Below, one piece after another: positions 16,036 to 24,751 of a stretch of DNA of 37,999 nt; within the stretch, counting starts at the first letter, position 1, and each line of letters begins with the position of its first letter. The translations under genes and the position numbers were made by a program. Source of the DNA: JASFHF01 sp050123375. GTDB lineage: Bacteria > Pseudomonadota > Gammaproteobacteria > UBA12402. Location of the stretch: the NCBI GenBank assembly GCA_050123375.1, contig JASFHF010000020.1:1-37999 (forward strand), read 5' to 3'. The notes under the pieces are model-generated. The model was given only the letters and a program-made list of their open reading frames with translations, did no database searches and had not been told where the DNA came from.

Positions 16036-17484
16036 CTACAACAAATCAAGACTTAATAAGTCACAAAAATCAATAATTGAATAGAAATAATCACTGTCTT
16101 TAACCTCTTGAGTAATTCCACCAACGTAAATAAGCACTGGCAAAACCACAAATCCTTTGGCGACATTTATTTTGCTTAATTTTTGTTTAACATCCTCAAC
16201 GACTTTTAAACCAACCTCATTTTTGTAGAATTTTATTTCACATGCAAATAATGTTTTATGCTTTGTTTGAATTAAATAATCTATCTGACATCCTTTTTGT
16301 TTCAAAGTTTTACGTTGAAAAAATGGATTATCATTTAATATGTCTTCTGGCTTTAACTTTAACATATTCCATATTAGTTTACGATTATTCAAAACTAAAT
16401 TCTCAAACTGAAATCCAATAATACTAGACCATCCTGGCAAAGAATTTATCGATAAATCCGCATATTGACCTTTTTTTATTTGATTGATTTTTGGGGCTAT
16501 ATATTTTAGATAAAACCTCAGATAATTATCACATAATCTATATTTACTTAAACTTGTATCCTTTCCAGAATTAATCGCCCAAGTATAATCTCTTTTTATA
16601 AATCCAGATATCACTAAATCATTAAGATAATCACTTAATGAACCACCACTGTAATAATTAAGAACTGATACAATTTCTTTATATTCTGCTGACCCATTGC
16701 TTAAACATTCTACAATACGTCTGCAAATTTCTCCTTTTCTCCCAAACAAATCATGAAAAATTTTTTTAAACTCATCAGTTAAAATACCATCTTTAAAAAA
16801 ACATAGCTGTTTTATATTGTTTTCAGCACTTAAAATAGGATTAATTAATTCTATATACCAAGGAATACCTCCTAATACCGATAATAACATAAACTTTTCA
16901 TAAGAAGATCTGCGAAACCCAATGTAATCTAGCATTTTAACAGCAGAATTTACTGATAATTCTTCTAAAGTTATTTTTAGAGACACTCGACCAAAAAATT
17001 CTGACCCACTTAAAATATTTTTTTCAATCCACGATGATACAGAACCACATAAGATAAATATTAATTTAAAATTTTTTTTAAAAAAAGTATCCCATGCATT
17101 TTTTAATTTACCAAGAAAATCTGGGTCTTTACTACCTAACCAAGATACCTCATCAAATACTATTATCACTCTCTCTTTATCAACTTTTCCTGCTAACAAC
17201 AAAAACAGTTTGCTCCAGTCATCTGCTTTAATTTCAGGAAGCCCTGTCTGCTGGCTTAATTGTAGTGCAAATTCATCTCGTTGTGATTGCGCTGTGGTTT
17301 CTTTTTGCGGAGCTAACCCCACAAACATAAAACATTTATGCTTTTTGACAAATTCCTCAATCAGCCTACTTTTTCCAACCCTCCTTCTTCCTGTTATAAC
17401 CACCAAACTAGAAGTTTTCTTGCTGAGTAATTGATCGAGTAATTCCCGCTCCGTCTTTCTTCCAACAAATTTAACATTATCCAC
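16036..17484 (-). CDS. AAA-type ATPase with DUF234-like C-terminus
   Basis: A 482-aa member of the prokaryotic ATP-binding family often labelled 'archaeal ATPase + DUF234'. Walker A is GRRRVGKS at 32-39 and Walker B VIIVFDEVSW near 107-115, with a sensor-like IFILCGSVSSW. A winged-helix region follows (EYKEIVSVLNYYSGGSLSDY). The C-terminus has IDYLIQTKHKTLFACEIKFY, the D..E-x-K arrangement of a PD-(D/E)XK nuclease-like fold. A GTG start at 17484 is chosen because GGAGG lies 5 nt upstream. Functions of these proteins are poorly known and a link to mobile or defence DNA is inferred. Three TTGCGCAA palindromes lie upstream. Confidence 0.8.
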   Translation of the reverse strand: MDNVKFVGRKTERELLDQLLSKKTSSLVVITGRRRVGKSRLIEEFVKKHKCFMFVGLAPQKETTAQSQRDEFALQLSQQTGLPEIKADDWSKLFLLLAGKVDKERVIIVFDEVSWLGSKDPDFLGKLKNAWDTFFKKNFKLIFILCGSVSSWIEKNILSGSEFFGRVSLKITLEELSVNSAVKMLDYIGFRRSSYEKFMLLSVLGGIPWYIELINPILSAENNIKQLCFFKDGILTDEFKKIFHDLFGRKGEICRRIVECLSNGSAEYKEIVSVLNYYSGGSLSDYLNDLVISGFIKRDYTWAINSGKDTSLSKYRLCDNYLRFYLKYIAPKINQIKKGQYADLSINSLPGWSSIIGFQFENLVLNNRKLIWNMLKLKPEDILNDNPFFQRKTLKQKGCQIDYLIQTKHKTLFACEIKFYKNEVGLKVVEDVKQKLSKINVAKGFVVLPVLIYVGGITQEVKDSDYFYSIIDFCDLLSLDLL

Positions 17485-17526
17485 AATATCCTCCAAAATT
17501 GGCTAATCATAACACTTCTTCAGAAC

Positions 17527-17588
17527 TTGCGCAATATCGCATTTTAGCTTTTTTGCGCAAATTTATGCCTGTAAATTAACTTGCGCAA
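17527..17588 (-). promoter_or_regulatory. Three TTGCGCAA palindromes upstream of the ATPase gene
   Basis: The 8-bp palindrome TTGCGCAA occurs at 17527-17534, 17553-17560 and 17581-17588. Start-to-start spacing is 26 and 28 bp. The outer two are embedded in a longer direct repeat (AACTTGCGCAATATC at 17524-17538 and 17578-17592). They lie 43-104 bp before the GTG start of the ATPase gene, as operator sites would. The binding protein is unknown. Confidence 0.5.
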
Positions 17589-17668
17589 TATCACATGAAA
17601 GGTATCGATGAACAGTTGCTAGGAAAATATATTATTTTTCAATAGGTTATAAATTGAGATTTACTGGT

Positions 17669-17702
17669 TGTCATCCCACAGCTTGCCTATCCTGCGGGAT
17701 GA
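17669..17702. repeat. REP-like palindrome, diverged copy
   Basis: TGTCATCCCACAGCTTGCCT followed by ATCCTGCGGGATGA. The arms ATCCCACAG and CTGCGGGAT pair at 8 of 9 positions. It resembles the repeat at 19454-19483 (read on the other strand). It lies just 3' of the acyl-CoA dehydrogenase gene. Confidence 0.6.
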
Positions 17703-17723
17703 TCAAACAATAAGCGGCTTTTA

Positions 17724-19418
17724 TTAACTAAAATCTTCTTTTAGCACACTAATCTTTTCACCATAAACCGACATTAATTTATTGATGGTATCAGCCAAAT
17801 ATTGCATGCGAACCTCAGATTCAGCTAAATAGAAATTAAATAAATCGCGTTTAGATTCGTGCTTATCAGCAATTTTGATAAATAACATCAAACGATATGC
17901 GATCGAAACCATCTCTACTAAATAATTGCCAACGTAATCTAAAAATTCTTTGGAATCGAGTGATTTAGCTTTTTCAATCGATGCATTACATTGCTCCATT
18001 AAATTAAGTACCTGTTCACACTCGTTTTTTAAATTAGAAATTTCCAAAGATTTATATTCTTCCAACACACGATCAAAAATTTTCGAATTAATACTGGCAA
18101 GCACTGCTACTACTTGTAATTGCGAAGTTCCTTCGTAAATATTAGTAATTCTAGCATCACGCGCAAGCCGTGATACTGGAAAATCTTTCATGAAGCCGCA
18201 ACCACCGTGAATTTGCACTGCGTCATAACAAACTTTATTTGCCATTTCGGTTGAAACAAATTTGCTTAACGGCGTTAAAAAATTCGCCATCGCAGTTGCT
18301 GCCTGTTTTAATTTTCTAACATCTTCACCACGTTCCATTTTGCGTTCATACATTTCTTGAAGATCAACATAATAAGCAGTATCATATAAAAGCATCCGCG
18401 CAGTTTCGACTTCCACTTGTGATTTTTTCAGCATTTGATATACAGCGGGAAAATTCACAATCTTTTGTTTGAATTGTTCACGCTCATTGGCATAACTTAC
18501 TGCTTCATTTAAAGCTGCTTGCGCAATGCCTAAAGCCTGTGCGGAAATACCAAGCCGCGCACCATTCATTAAGCTCATAACATATTTAATTAAACCGAAT
18601 TTACGTTTACCAACCAGCTCACATCCAGCCATATTAAATTGCAATTCACATGTTGGTGACCCATGAATTCCCATTTTATTTTCAATACGGCGCACAATCA
18701 TATTATCATCACGGTAACGTTCATACAGCATCATACTAAGCCCACGCGCATCTTTAGTACCTTCTTCAGTACGCGCTAATACTAACGATACTTCACCACA
18801 ACCATTGGTAATAAAACGCTTTACACCATCCAAATACCATTTGCCGTCTTTTTCAATCGCTTTACACATTACTGAAGGAAGATCACTTCCAGCATCCGGT
18901 TCAGTTAACGCCATCGAACCGCTAACTTCACCCTTAGCAAATTTCGGTAACACACGATCTTTTTGTTCTTCAGATCCAAACTTACTAACCGTAACTGCAA
19001 TATCCTGCAAACCAAATAAATTCATTAAACTTGCATCAGCCTGTGAAACCATTTCAACAATTACAGTATTAACCGTAACTGGTAAATTAAGCCCGCCATA
19101 TTTGCGCCCAAGGGTTCCGCCGGTATAACCGGCTTGCGCTAACGTTTTCATATTTTCTTTAGTTCGATCTGCCCAATGCACCACACCATTATCAAAACGC
19201 GCACCCAGCTCATCAACTTCTTCGGCGCGCGGCTCGATAAAATTCGCACAAATATCGCCGGCATTTTCTAATGCCATGTTGTACCATTTCCAAGACTCAT
19301 CAAAAGAGTGTAAAGTGTACGCATCTCTACCCTCAAAATTCTTTTCTAAATCGCGAGCAACTGGCTCTAAATTAATTTGTTCCAAATAAAATTTTCGATT
19401 TTGTGTATAGTAGTTCAT
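17724..19418 (-). CDS. Acyl-CoA dehydrogenase
   Basis: A 564-aa flavoenzyme that oxidises acyl-CoA to 2-enoyl-CoA and passes electrons to ETF. The signature MALTEPDAGSDLPSV lies near 169-183, with NEREQFKQKI and VQIHGGCGFMKDFPVSRLAR further on. The catalytic base is Glu429 in NIYEGTSQLQ. It is longer than the classic 380-aa enzymes. The extra N-terminal stretch (1-60) and C-terminal helical region (about 445-564) fit the long AidB/ACAD9-like or DUF-extended bacterial group. AGGAGAG precedes the ATG. It follows etfA by 70 nt, the gap holding a REP palindrome, so the three genes likely form a fatty-acid (or amino-acid) oxidation operon. Chain-length specificity cannot be read. Confidence 0.9.
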   Translation of the reverse strand: MNYYTQNRKFYLEQINLEPVARDLEKNFEGRDAYTLHSFDESWKWYNMALENAGDICANFIEPRAEEVDELGARFDNGVVHWADRTKENMKTLAQAGYTGGTLGRKYGGLNLPVTVNTVIVEMVSQADASLMNLFGLQDIAVTVSKFGSEEQKDRVLPKFAKGEVSGSMALTEPDAGSDLPSVMCKAIEKDGKWYLDGVKRFITNGCGEVSLVLARTEEGTKDARGLSMMLYERYRDDNMIVRRIENKMGIHGSPTCELQFNMAGCELVGKRKFGLIKYVMSLMNGARLGISAQALGIAQAALNEAVSYANEREQFKQKIVNFPAVYQMLKKSQVEVETARMLLYDTAYYVDLQEMYERKMERGEDVRKLKQAATAMANFLTPLSKFVSTEMANKVCYDAVQIHGGCGFMKDFPVSRLARDARITNIYEGTSQLQVVAVLASINSKIFDRVLEEYKSLEISNLKNECEQVLNLMEQCNASIEKAKSLDSKEFLDYVGNYLVEMVSIAYRLMLFIKIADKHESKRDLFNFYLAESEVRMQYLADTINKLMSVYGEKISVLKEDFS

Positions 19419-19453
19419 TCAACTCTCTCCTGAAAACTCTTAAAAAAACAGCA

Positions 19454-19483
19454 TGGATCCCGCGGTCAAGCCGCGGGATGACA
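19454..19483. repeat. REP-like palindrome
   Basis: TGGATCCCGCGGTCAAGCCG followed by CGGGATGACA contains a perfect 9-bp stem ATCCCGCGG/CCGCGGGAT around TCAAG. GC-rich in an AT-rich genome and placed between etfA and the dehydrogenase gene. Related copies occur at 17669 and 34305. Very similar palindromes are widespread in Rickettsia and other intracellular bacteria, from memory. Confidence 0.8.
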
Positions 19484-19487
19484 ACTG

Positions 19488-20486
19488 CTAACTTTCCTCT
19501 TTCAAATAATGCAGCATGACCGGAATAACTTCATGCAAATCACCAACAATTCCACAATGTGCTACGCCAAAAATTGGAGCATCCGGATCTTTATTTATTG
19601 CAATAATTTTTTTGGACTCTTCCATTCCGGCACGATGCTGAATTTGGCCGGAAATACCGCATGCAACATAAAGCTTTGGCCGCACCACCGAACCTGTTTG
19701 TCCAACCTGATGATCTTTTTCGATAAAACCAAAATCAACCGCAGCACGCGATGCGCCTGCAACACCTTTAAGCGCATGTGCTAATTGATGAATTAAATCA
19801 AAATTTTCTTTGCTACCAACTCCAGCACCGCCCGACACCACAATATTTGCTACTGAAAAATCAACTTTTCTCTGCTTAGGAATAATATCTAAAAACTCAT
19901 TCAATACCCATTCGTCTTTAAAATCAGCATTAAATTTTTCTAGTTTAACCGGATGATCTAATTTTTTTTCTGGTAACAACATTACACCTTCACGAGCAGT
20001 AGCCATCATGGGACGATCATCCGGAGTAATAATTGTTGCTAAAATATTTCCGCCAAACGCCGGACGCATTTGATATAAAATTTTTCCTTTATCTTTGTAA
20101 TCATCAATATAAAGCTGTGTACAATCTGCGGTTAACCCAGCTTTTAACGATGATGCAATTAACGGCGCAATATCACGGCCATTATGAGTTGCACCAAACA
20201 AAACAATGTCTGGTTCTTCTGCTTTAATCATTTGCTCCAAAATATTTTTGTATGCAATTGACTGAATGCCCGCCAACTTTGAATTGTTATAGTAGATAAC
20301 ACGATTAATGCCATATTTGAACAATTCTTCAGTATCGGCTGGTAATTCATCACCAACAAAAATACCAATTACTTCACCATTAAAAGACTTCATTAACGAA
20401 TAAGCCTTATATGCTAACTCTAAACTAACATTACGAAGTTTCTTAGTTAATGGATTTTTTTCTATATAAACAACCGTTTTCATCAT
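19488..20486 (-). CDS. etfA: Electron transfer flavoprotein alpha subunit
   Basis: A 332-aa FAD-binding subunit of ETF. The C-terminal FAD domain shows VVSGGAGVGSKENFDLIHQL, GASRAAVDFGFI, HQVGQTGSVVRPKLYVACGI, SGQIQHRAGM, IIAINKDPDAPIFGVAHCGI and VGDLHEVIPVM, the standard order. With EtfB it carries electrons from acyl-CoA dehydrogenases to ETF:quinone oxidoreductase at the membrane. The start codon overlaps the etfB stop in a TAATG arrangement, giving translational coupling. A second ATG follows directly and may be used instead, as GAGG lies 4 nt before the first and 7 nt before the second. Confidence 0.95.
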   Translation of the reverse strand: MMKTVVYIEKNPLTKKLRNVSLELAYKAYSLMKSFNGEVIGIFVGDELPADTEELFKYGINRVIYYNNSKLAGIQSIAYKNILEQMIKAEEPDIVLFGATHNGRDIAPLIASSLKAGLTADCTQLYIDDYKDKGKILYQMRPAFGGNILATIITPDDRPMMATAREGVMLLPEKKLDHPVKLEKFNADFKDEWVLNEFLDIIPKQRKVDFSVANIVVSGGAGVGSKENFDLIHQLAHALKGVAGASRAAVDFGFIEKDHQVGQTGSVVRPKLYVACGISGQIQHRAGMEESKKIIAINKDPDAPIFGVAHCGIVGDLHEVIPVMLHYLKEES

Positions 20487-21334
20487 TATTCCTCGATATA
20501 ATCTTTGGTAATATCTTTAATTAACTGTTTAATTCCCGAATGATTTGCATCATACATTTGCATATCGCCGCCAGCTAAAGTTATACTTTTAATTTTATGC
20601 ACTTTAGTTGGACTGCCTTTTAAACCACAACGATTTTCATCCAAACCCAAATTATCCAAACCTTTTTGCGCAATAATCCAATCGTTTTGTTTTGCAATTT
20701 CAACATTATCAATTTTACTTTCTAAATCCGCGCGAAAATATTTTAACATGTTCAAACAATTTGGATATCTAGGTTCGTTGGCTTCACTAGTTACGGTTAA
20801 CAAAACTGGTAATTTAGTTTTAATAATTTCTGTTTGCACTTCACCATCACGTTCTAATACCAAATAATCATTACCAATTTCTTTTAGACGCGAAACATAA
20901 GTTATCTGATTAAAACCTAATTTATCGGCAACTTGAGGACCAACTTGCGCGGTATCACCATCAATCGCTTGACGACCAGCAAGCACTAAATCCACTTTAC
21001 CAATTTTTTCGATTGCACCAGCTAACACATAAGAAGTAGCAAGCGTATCGGCACCAGCAAATTTACGGTCTGAAATCATCATCACCTCATCTGCACCCAT
21101 GTATAAAGCATGTTTTAACACTTCAACTGCTTTGGGTGGACCCATCGTAATGACAAAAACCTTTGCATTGGTCTGATCTTTGATTGTCAATGCCATTTCC
21201 AAAGCATTTAAATCTTCCGGATTAAAAATAGCAGGCAGATTAGCACGATTTACAGTACCGTCTTCTTTCATGGCATCACCGGTAATATTTGCCGTATCAG
21301 GCACTTGCTTAGCAAGCACAACAATGTTTTTCAT
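20486..21334 (-). CDS. etfB: Electron transfer flavoprotein beta subunit
   Basis: A 282-aa subunit that binds AMP and forms the ETF heterodimer. Recognisable segments are KNIVVLAKQVPDT, NPEDLNALEMAL, TMGPPKAVEVLKHALYMGAD, GADTLATSYVL, VLAGRQAIDGDTAQVGPQVA and LPVLLTVTSEANEPRYPN. The last two are the ETF-beta signature. The family is usually about 250 aa; the extra length lies in the C-terminal arm. The ATG at 21334 is chosen with GGGGA about 6 nt upstream; a TTG 12 nt further up is less likely. It is the first gene of the etfB-etfA-dehydrogenase operon, and a promoter is visible at 21367-21395. Confidence 0.95.
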   Translation of the reverse strand: MKNIVVLAKQVPDTANITGDAMKEDGTVNRANLPAIFNPEDLNALEMALTIKDQTNAKVFVITMGPPKAVEVLKHALYMGADEVMMISDRKFAGADTLATSYVLAGAIEKIGKVDLVLAGRQAIDGDTAQVGPQVADKLGFNQITYVSRLKEIGNDYLVLERDGEVQTEIIKTKLPVLLTVTSEANEPRYPNCLNMLKYFRADLESKIDNVEIAKQNDWIIAQKGLDNLGLDENRCGLKGSPTKVHKIKSITLAGGDMQMYDANHSGIKQLIKDITKDYIEE

Positions 21335-21366
21335 AAGAATCCCCAAGGTTTGTCTTAAAACAAAGC

Positions 21367-21395
21367 AGTATATTATATAAACTATGGAGCATCAA
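21367..21395 (-). promoter_or_regulatory. Sigma-70-like promoter of the etfB operon
   Basis: On the minus strand, TTGATG (21395-21390), a 17-nt spacer and TATACT (21372-21367) lie 33 nt upstream of the etfB start. Good match in sequence and spacing. Confidence 0.5.
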
Positions 21396-21425
21396 GAACG
21401 GAAGCAATATTGTTCATTATTTGTG

Positions 21426-22193
21426 CTATTTTTTATCGGAATTCCACCACTTTACCAACAAATAAGCATATTTATTAAAAGCAGCATGCGCACTTAAAAT
21501 GGATATCAAAAAACCTTGTTTGCTATCCAAAAAACCCATATCAATAAAATAATTTTTAAAAAAACTGCTGGCGGCATGTAAGACCGCTTGAAATAAATTG
21601 GTGCGTTTCCCTTCTTGATAAGCCTTCTCTGCCCAAGCTCTAGCATAATTATTTGACTTTACAAAATAATGATTTAAATCCCGATAAGTAAAATGCCACA
21701 AAGGATGTTTTAATTTTACTAGCTTAACATTATCATCCAAATAAACTTTCTCATGCACTAAATCTTCTGCTGCATATTTACCTTTATTTCTTGGATATAA
21801 ACGCAACACATAATCCGGATACCAACAATGTTTCAATTGCCTGCCAAATACCCACGAAGAACGCGGTATAACATAAGCTGTATCTAAAACATTATCAGAT
21901 AATTTAGCTTGAATTTCGTGACGTAAATCTGGCGACACTTCTTCATCTGCATCAATCATTAAAATCCAATCACCTGTTGCTTTTTCCTGAGCCAACTCTC
22001 TTTGTCTACCAAAACCTTCCCAATTAGGCTGAACAAAAACTTTTGCATCAAATTTTTTTGCAATTTCACAAGTTTGATCGGTACTGCCGGAATCAAACAC
22101 AATAATTTCATCAACCCAATCAAGAGATTGTAAACATTTCGCAATACGATCTTCTTCATTTTTGGTTAGCACAATCGCGGATATTTGCGCCAT
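21426..22193 (-). CDS. WaaE/KdtX-like glycosyltransferase family 2
   Basis: A 255-aa GT-A fold glycosyltransferase. The N-terminus AIVLTKNEEDRIAKCLQSLD followed by VDEIIVFDSGSTDQT is the nucleotide-sugar binding half. GDWILMIDADEEVSPDLRHE contains the metal-binding DXD-like motif (DAD). The region WYPDYVLRLYPRNKGKY and LWHFTYRDLNHYF is typical of the WaaE/KdtX LPS-core group. The C-terminus (FFKNYFIDMGFLDSKQGFLI) may touch the membrane. It starts 9 nt after the MFS gene with GAGGT as ribosome-binding site, and a heptosyltransferase lies upstream, so a role in LPS core assembly on the cytoplasmic face is likely. The exact sugar is not inferable. Confidence 0.85.
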   Translation of the reverse strand: MAQISAIVLTKNEEDRIAKCLQSLDWVDEIIVFDSGSTDQTCEIAKKFDAKVFVQPNWEGFGRQRELAQEKATGDWILMIDADEEVSPDLRHEIQAKLSDNVLDTAYVIPRSSWVFGRQLKHCWYPDYVLRLYPRNKGKYAAEDLVHEKVYLDDNVKLVKLKHPLWHFTYRDLNHYFVKSNNYARAWAEKAYQEGKRTNLFQAVLHAASSFFKNYFIDMGFLDSKQGFLISILSAHAAFNKYAYLLVKWWNSDKK

Positions 22194-22202
22194 AAAATTA
22201 CC

Positions 22203-23459
22203 TCACGTTGACTTTACACATTTTGTTTCTTGAATGAAAAACAGACTAACAAACAACGCTAACAAAAAACACAACGGTACAATACTAAGCGCAATTCTAT
22301 AATTAAACAAGCTATAAATTGGAATATTATTTACTAATTTTCCATTCCACAAAGCGTGTAAAATAAACCCTACCATAGGCTGAAAAATAATTCCACCAAC
22401 CAAAATCGCCATATTATTAAAACCATTAGCTGTGCCAACAACTGATAACGCATTTATATCTTTAATCACACCAAAAGTAACCACCATTCCTGAAACACTC
22501 GCTCCCAGCAAAAATAACCATACATACATCAAATATATTGAAGTATTATTGATGTACAAAATCAAACAAGATGTAATGACACCTAAAAAAGCTGTCATAT
22601 ATAATGGCAAACAACGCTTACCAACATGATCTGACCACCATCCAACTAAAGGACAACCAATTCCAACACCAACCCACACTAGCGATACAGCGAAAGCAGC
22701 AACGGATGCGTTGATTTTATAAAAGGTCATGAGAAAAGGCACACCCCACAACACCGCAAATACGGTTACAGGCGCCCAAATAGCAAAAGCATATAAACCA
22801 ACCCACCAATTTTGTGAATTTTTCAAAACTGCGGATAATTGTTTTATCATATTGATAGATTTTTTATTTTCAATAACTGCGCCTTCAGGATGATCACGCA
22901 ACAAAGTCCAAAACAATATTGCTAATACAAACCCGATTAACGCCGCTGCTAAATTAGTTCTTTGCCAGCCAAAATGTTTAACTGCAATAGCAATAGGCGC
23001 TTCTCCCACAATTGCTCCCGCACAACCAAGCAATTGAACTAAGCCAACAAATAAAGCAAAATATTTATGCGGTAACCAGCGGACAGCTAATACTAAAGCA
23101 CCAAGAAATGCAAAAGCAGAAGAAAAACCAATTAAAAAACGACCTATCGTTGCAATTATTACGCTATCTGTAATACCAAATAATAGTGTTCCAACTGCGC
23201 ACATCAACACCATAATAGTTAATAATAATCTTGTACCAATGCGGTCAAACAAAAGACCTGCAGGAATCTGCATCGGCGCATAAGCATAATACAAAATCGC
23301 CAACATGATTCCCAGTTTTGCCGCTCCAATATGAAAATGACTCATCAAATCATTGGTCATCGCACTTGGCATAACCCGCAGCAAAAAGTCATACAAATAA
23401 AAAAATGATGCCAAACTACATACGATAATAGCTGTGATATTCAATTTACGAATTTTCAT
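22203..23459 (-). CDS. Major facilitator superfamily transporter
   Basis: A 418-aa inner-membrane protein with about 12 hydrophobic helices. MFS motif A appears in the loop after helix 2 as GLLFDRIGTRLLL, and its second-half counterpart is VGWWSDHVGKRCLPLY. The N-terminus (VCSLASFFYLYDFLLRVMPS) and 'ILYYAYAPMQIPAGLLFDRI' resemble MFS proteins abundant in Legionella and Coxiella, whose substrates are mostly unknown. The ATG at 23459 is preferred with AAGGTG upstream; an in-frame GTG within that same sequence at 23468 is unlikely. It is probably co-transcribed with the downstream glycosyltransferase (9-nt gap). Confidence 0.85.
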   Translation of the reverse strand: MKIRKLNITAIIVCSLASFFYLYDFLLRVMPSAMTNDLMSHFHIGAAKLGIMLAILYYAYAPMQIPAGLLFDRIGTRLLLTIMVLMCAVGTLLFGITDSVIIATIGRFLIGFSSAFAFLGALVLAVRWLPHKYFALFVGLVQLLGCAGAIVGEAPIAIAVKHFGWQRTNLAAALIGFVLAILFWTLLRDHPEGAVIENKKSINMIKQLSAVLKNSQNWWVGLYAFAIWAPVTVFAVLWGVPFLMTFYKINASVAAFAVSLVWVGVGIGCPLVGWWSDHVGKRCLPLYMTAFLGVITSCLILYINNTSIYLMYVWLFLLGASVSGMVVTFGVIKDINALSVVGTANGFNNMAILVGGIIFQPMVGFILHALWNGKLVNNIPIYSLFNYRIALSIVPLCFLLALFVSLFFIQETKCVKST

Positions 23460-23535
23460 ATAATTCACCTTATATATACCAATTTTACCTCAAGATGCCG
23501 GATTCATAACTGACAAAAGCACTTATTAAATTTTT

Positions 23536-23642
23536 GTGGTAATTACCGCGCATATAAGATCTATATTCTATGCTAGTTATGCAGATGCGCGGTTACTCGC
23601 GATTTTACAAAAATAAACTGGTTGTAAAATCGCGAGTTCCAA
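23536..23642. repeat. Palindromic MITE-like element, right-half copy
   Basis: GTGGTAATTACCGCGCAT at 23536-23553 and the segment 23581-23642 match 14873-14890 and 14918-14979 of the full element, with few differences. The terminal 16-bp hairpin ACTCGCGATTTTACAA/TTGTAAAATCGCGAGT (23595-23610/23622-23637) is perfect and followed by TCCAA. The left half is absent. It lies between the heptosyltransferase and the MFS gene. Confidence 0.8.
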
Positions 23643-23658
23643 TTAACACAAAGTTACA

Positions 23659-24630
23659 TTAGGTGTTATAATCTCGCAAGTTCCTTTTAAACACACCAAA
23701 TACTGCATCAGCCGACAATTTAGTTAAATCATTATCTGGAGCAGTAATTACAACATTAGTATCTCTTGTTAAAGGATATGGTCCAAAACGCTCTGCGGAA
23801 GTAGGTCCAAATATTCCAATTACTGGCTTGTGCATCGCCGCCGCCAAATGCATTGGCCCGCTATCATTAGCAATCACCATGCGTGCCTGCGCAATTAAAC
23901 TGATCATTTGGCGAATATTAGTTTTGCCCGTAATATTAATAAATCGCGGATGTTCTTCCAATTTATCTGCTTCAATCTTTATGTGTCCATTCCAACAAAT
24001 AAATTCATCTGGAAATGCTGTTAATATTTTATCAGTTAATTCCGCAAATCCCTGCCATTCTTTTTTTGCATTTCTACTGGAAGGCATAATCACAATCGGA
24101 TTACAGGATGCAAATCTATTATCTATCGAAGTTAAATCTTCCGTTTGATATTGCAAATGCCCAACAAGCTCAGCTTTTAACCCCAAAACCGGCAAAAATT
24201 GCAATAAAATATCCATTGCATGAAAAGGTTTTTTACCTTTAGGTAACGAAACTTGTTGCTGATAACAAAATTTACTAAATTCGCGAGCGTCCTTACGCCC
24301 TACTTTTTTATTTCCTCTGGCAAAAAGCGTCATAATACCGCTACGCAGCAAACCCTGAAAATCAAACACATAATCATATTGCTTTTGCCTAATCTGCTTA
24401 ATAAGTTTTTTAAACGCACTTAATCCGCCCTTACGATAATAAATAAATATATCATCCACAGTACTACAACTATCTACAATATCAAAAAAACGCTCGCGCA
24501 CCACCCAATCAATTGTACAACCAGGCAATTGTTCTTTTATCGATTGCGCTACTTGCAACCCATGGATGATATCACCAAGAGAAGATGGTTTGATAATTAA
24601 AATTTTTGGCGCTGAGTCCAAAATGGCCAT
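23659..24630 (-). CDS. Lipopolysaccharide heptosyltransferase-family protein (GT9)
   Basis: A 323-aa GT-B glycosyltransferase of family 9. The N-terminal domain starts ILIIKPSSLGDIIHGLQVAQ, the classic heptosyltransferase opening with the catalytic Asp in GD. The C-terminal domain has IVIMPSSRNAKKEW, NITGKTNIRQMISLIAQARM and the ADP-heptose binding stretch IANDSGPMHLAAAMHKPVIG followed by IFGPTSAERFGPY. The overall form is closest to WaaC (heptosyltransferase I, which adds the first heptose to Kdo2-lipid A), but WaaF or another GT9 enzyme cannot be excluded. It acts at the cytoplasmic face of the inner membrane. The MFS and WaaE-like genes lie downstream on the same strand. Confidence 0.85.
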   Translation of the reverse strand: MAILDSAPKILIIKPSSLGDIIHGLQVAQSIKEQLPGCTIDWVVRERFFDIVDSCSTVDDIFIYYRKGGLSAFKKLIKQIRQKQYDYVFDFQGLLRSGIMTLFARGNKKVGRKDAREFSKFCYQQQVSLPKGKKPFHAMDILLQFLPVLGLKAELVGHLQYQTEDLTSIDNRFASCNPIVIMPSSRNAKKEWQGFAELTDKILTAFPDEFICWNGHIKIEADKLEEHPRFINITGKTNIRQMISLIAQARMVIANDSGPMHLAAAMHKPVIGIFGPTSAERFGPYPLTRDTNVVITAPDNDLTKLSADAVFGVFKRNLRDYNT

Positions 24631-24751
24631 AACACTTCGCTACCTCTAAACCTAAAGAATTAAGATTATATCACGAGTTTTGCCTCTGGCCAGATATTAT
24701 TACAGTAAAACAGATAATACTCTAAAGCAATTTTCCTAAAATTTAAAGTTA

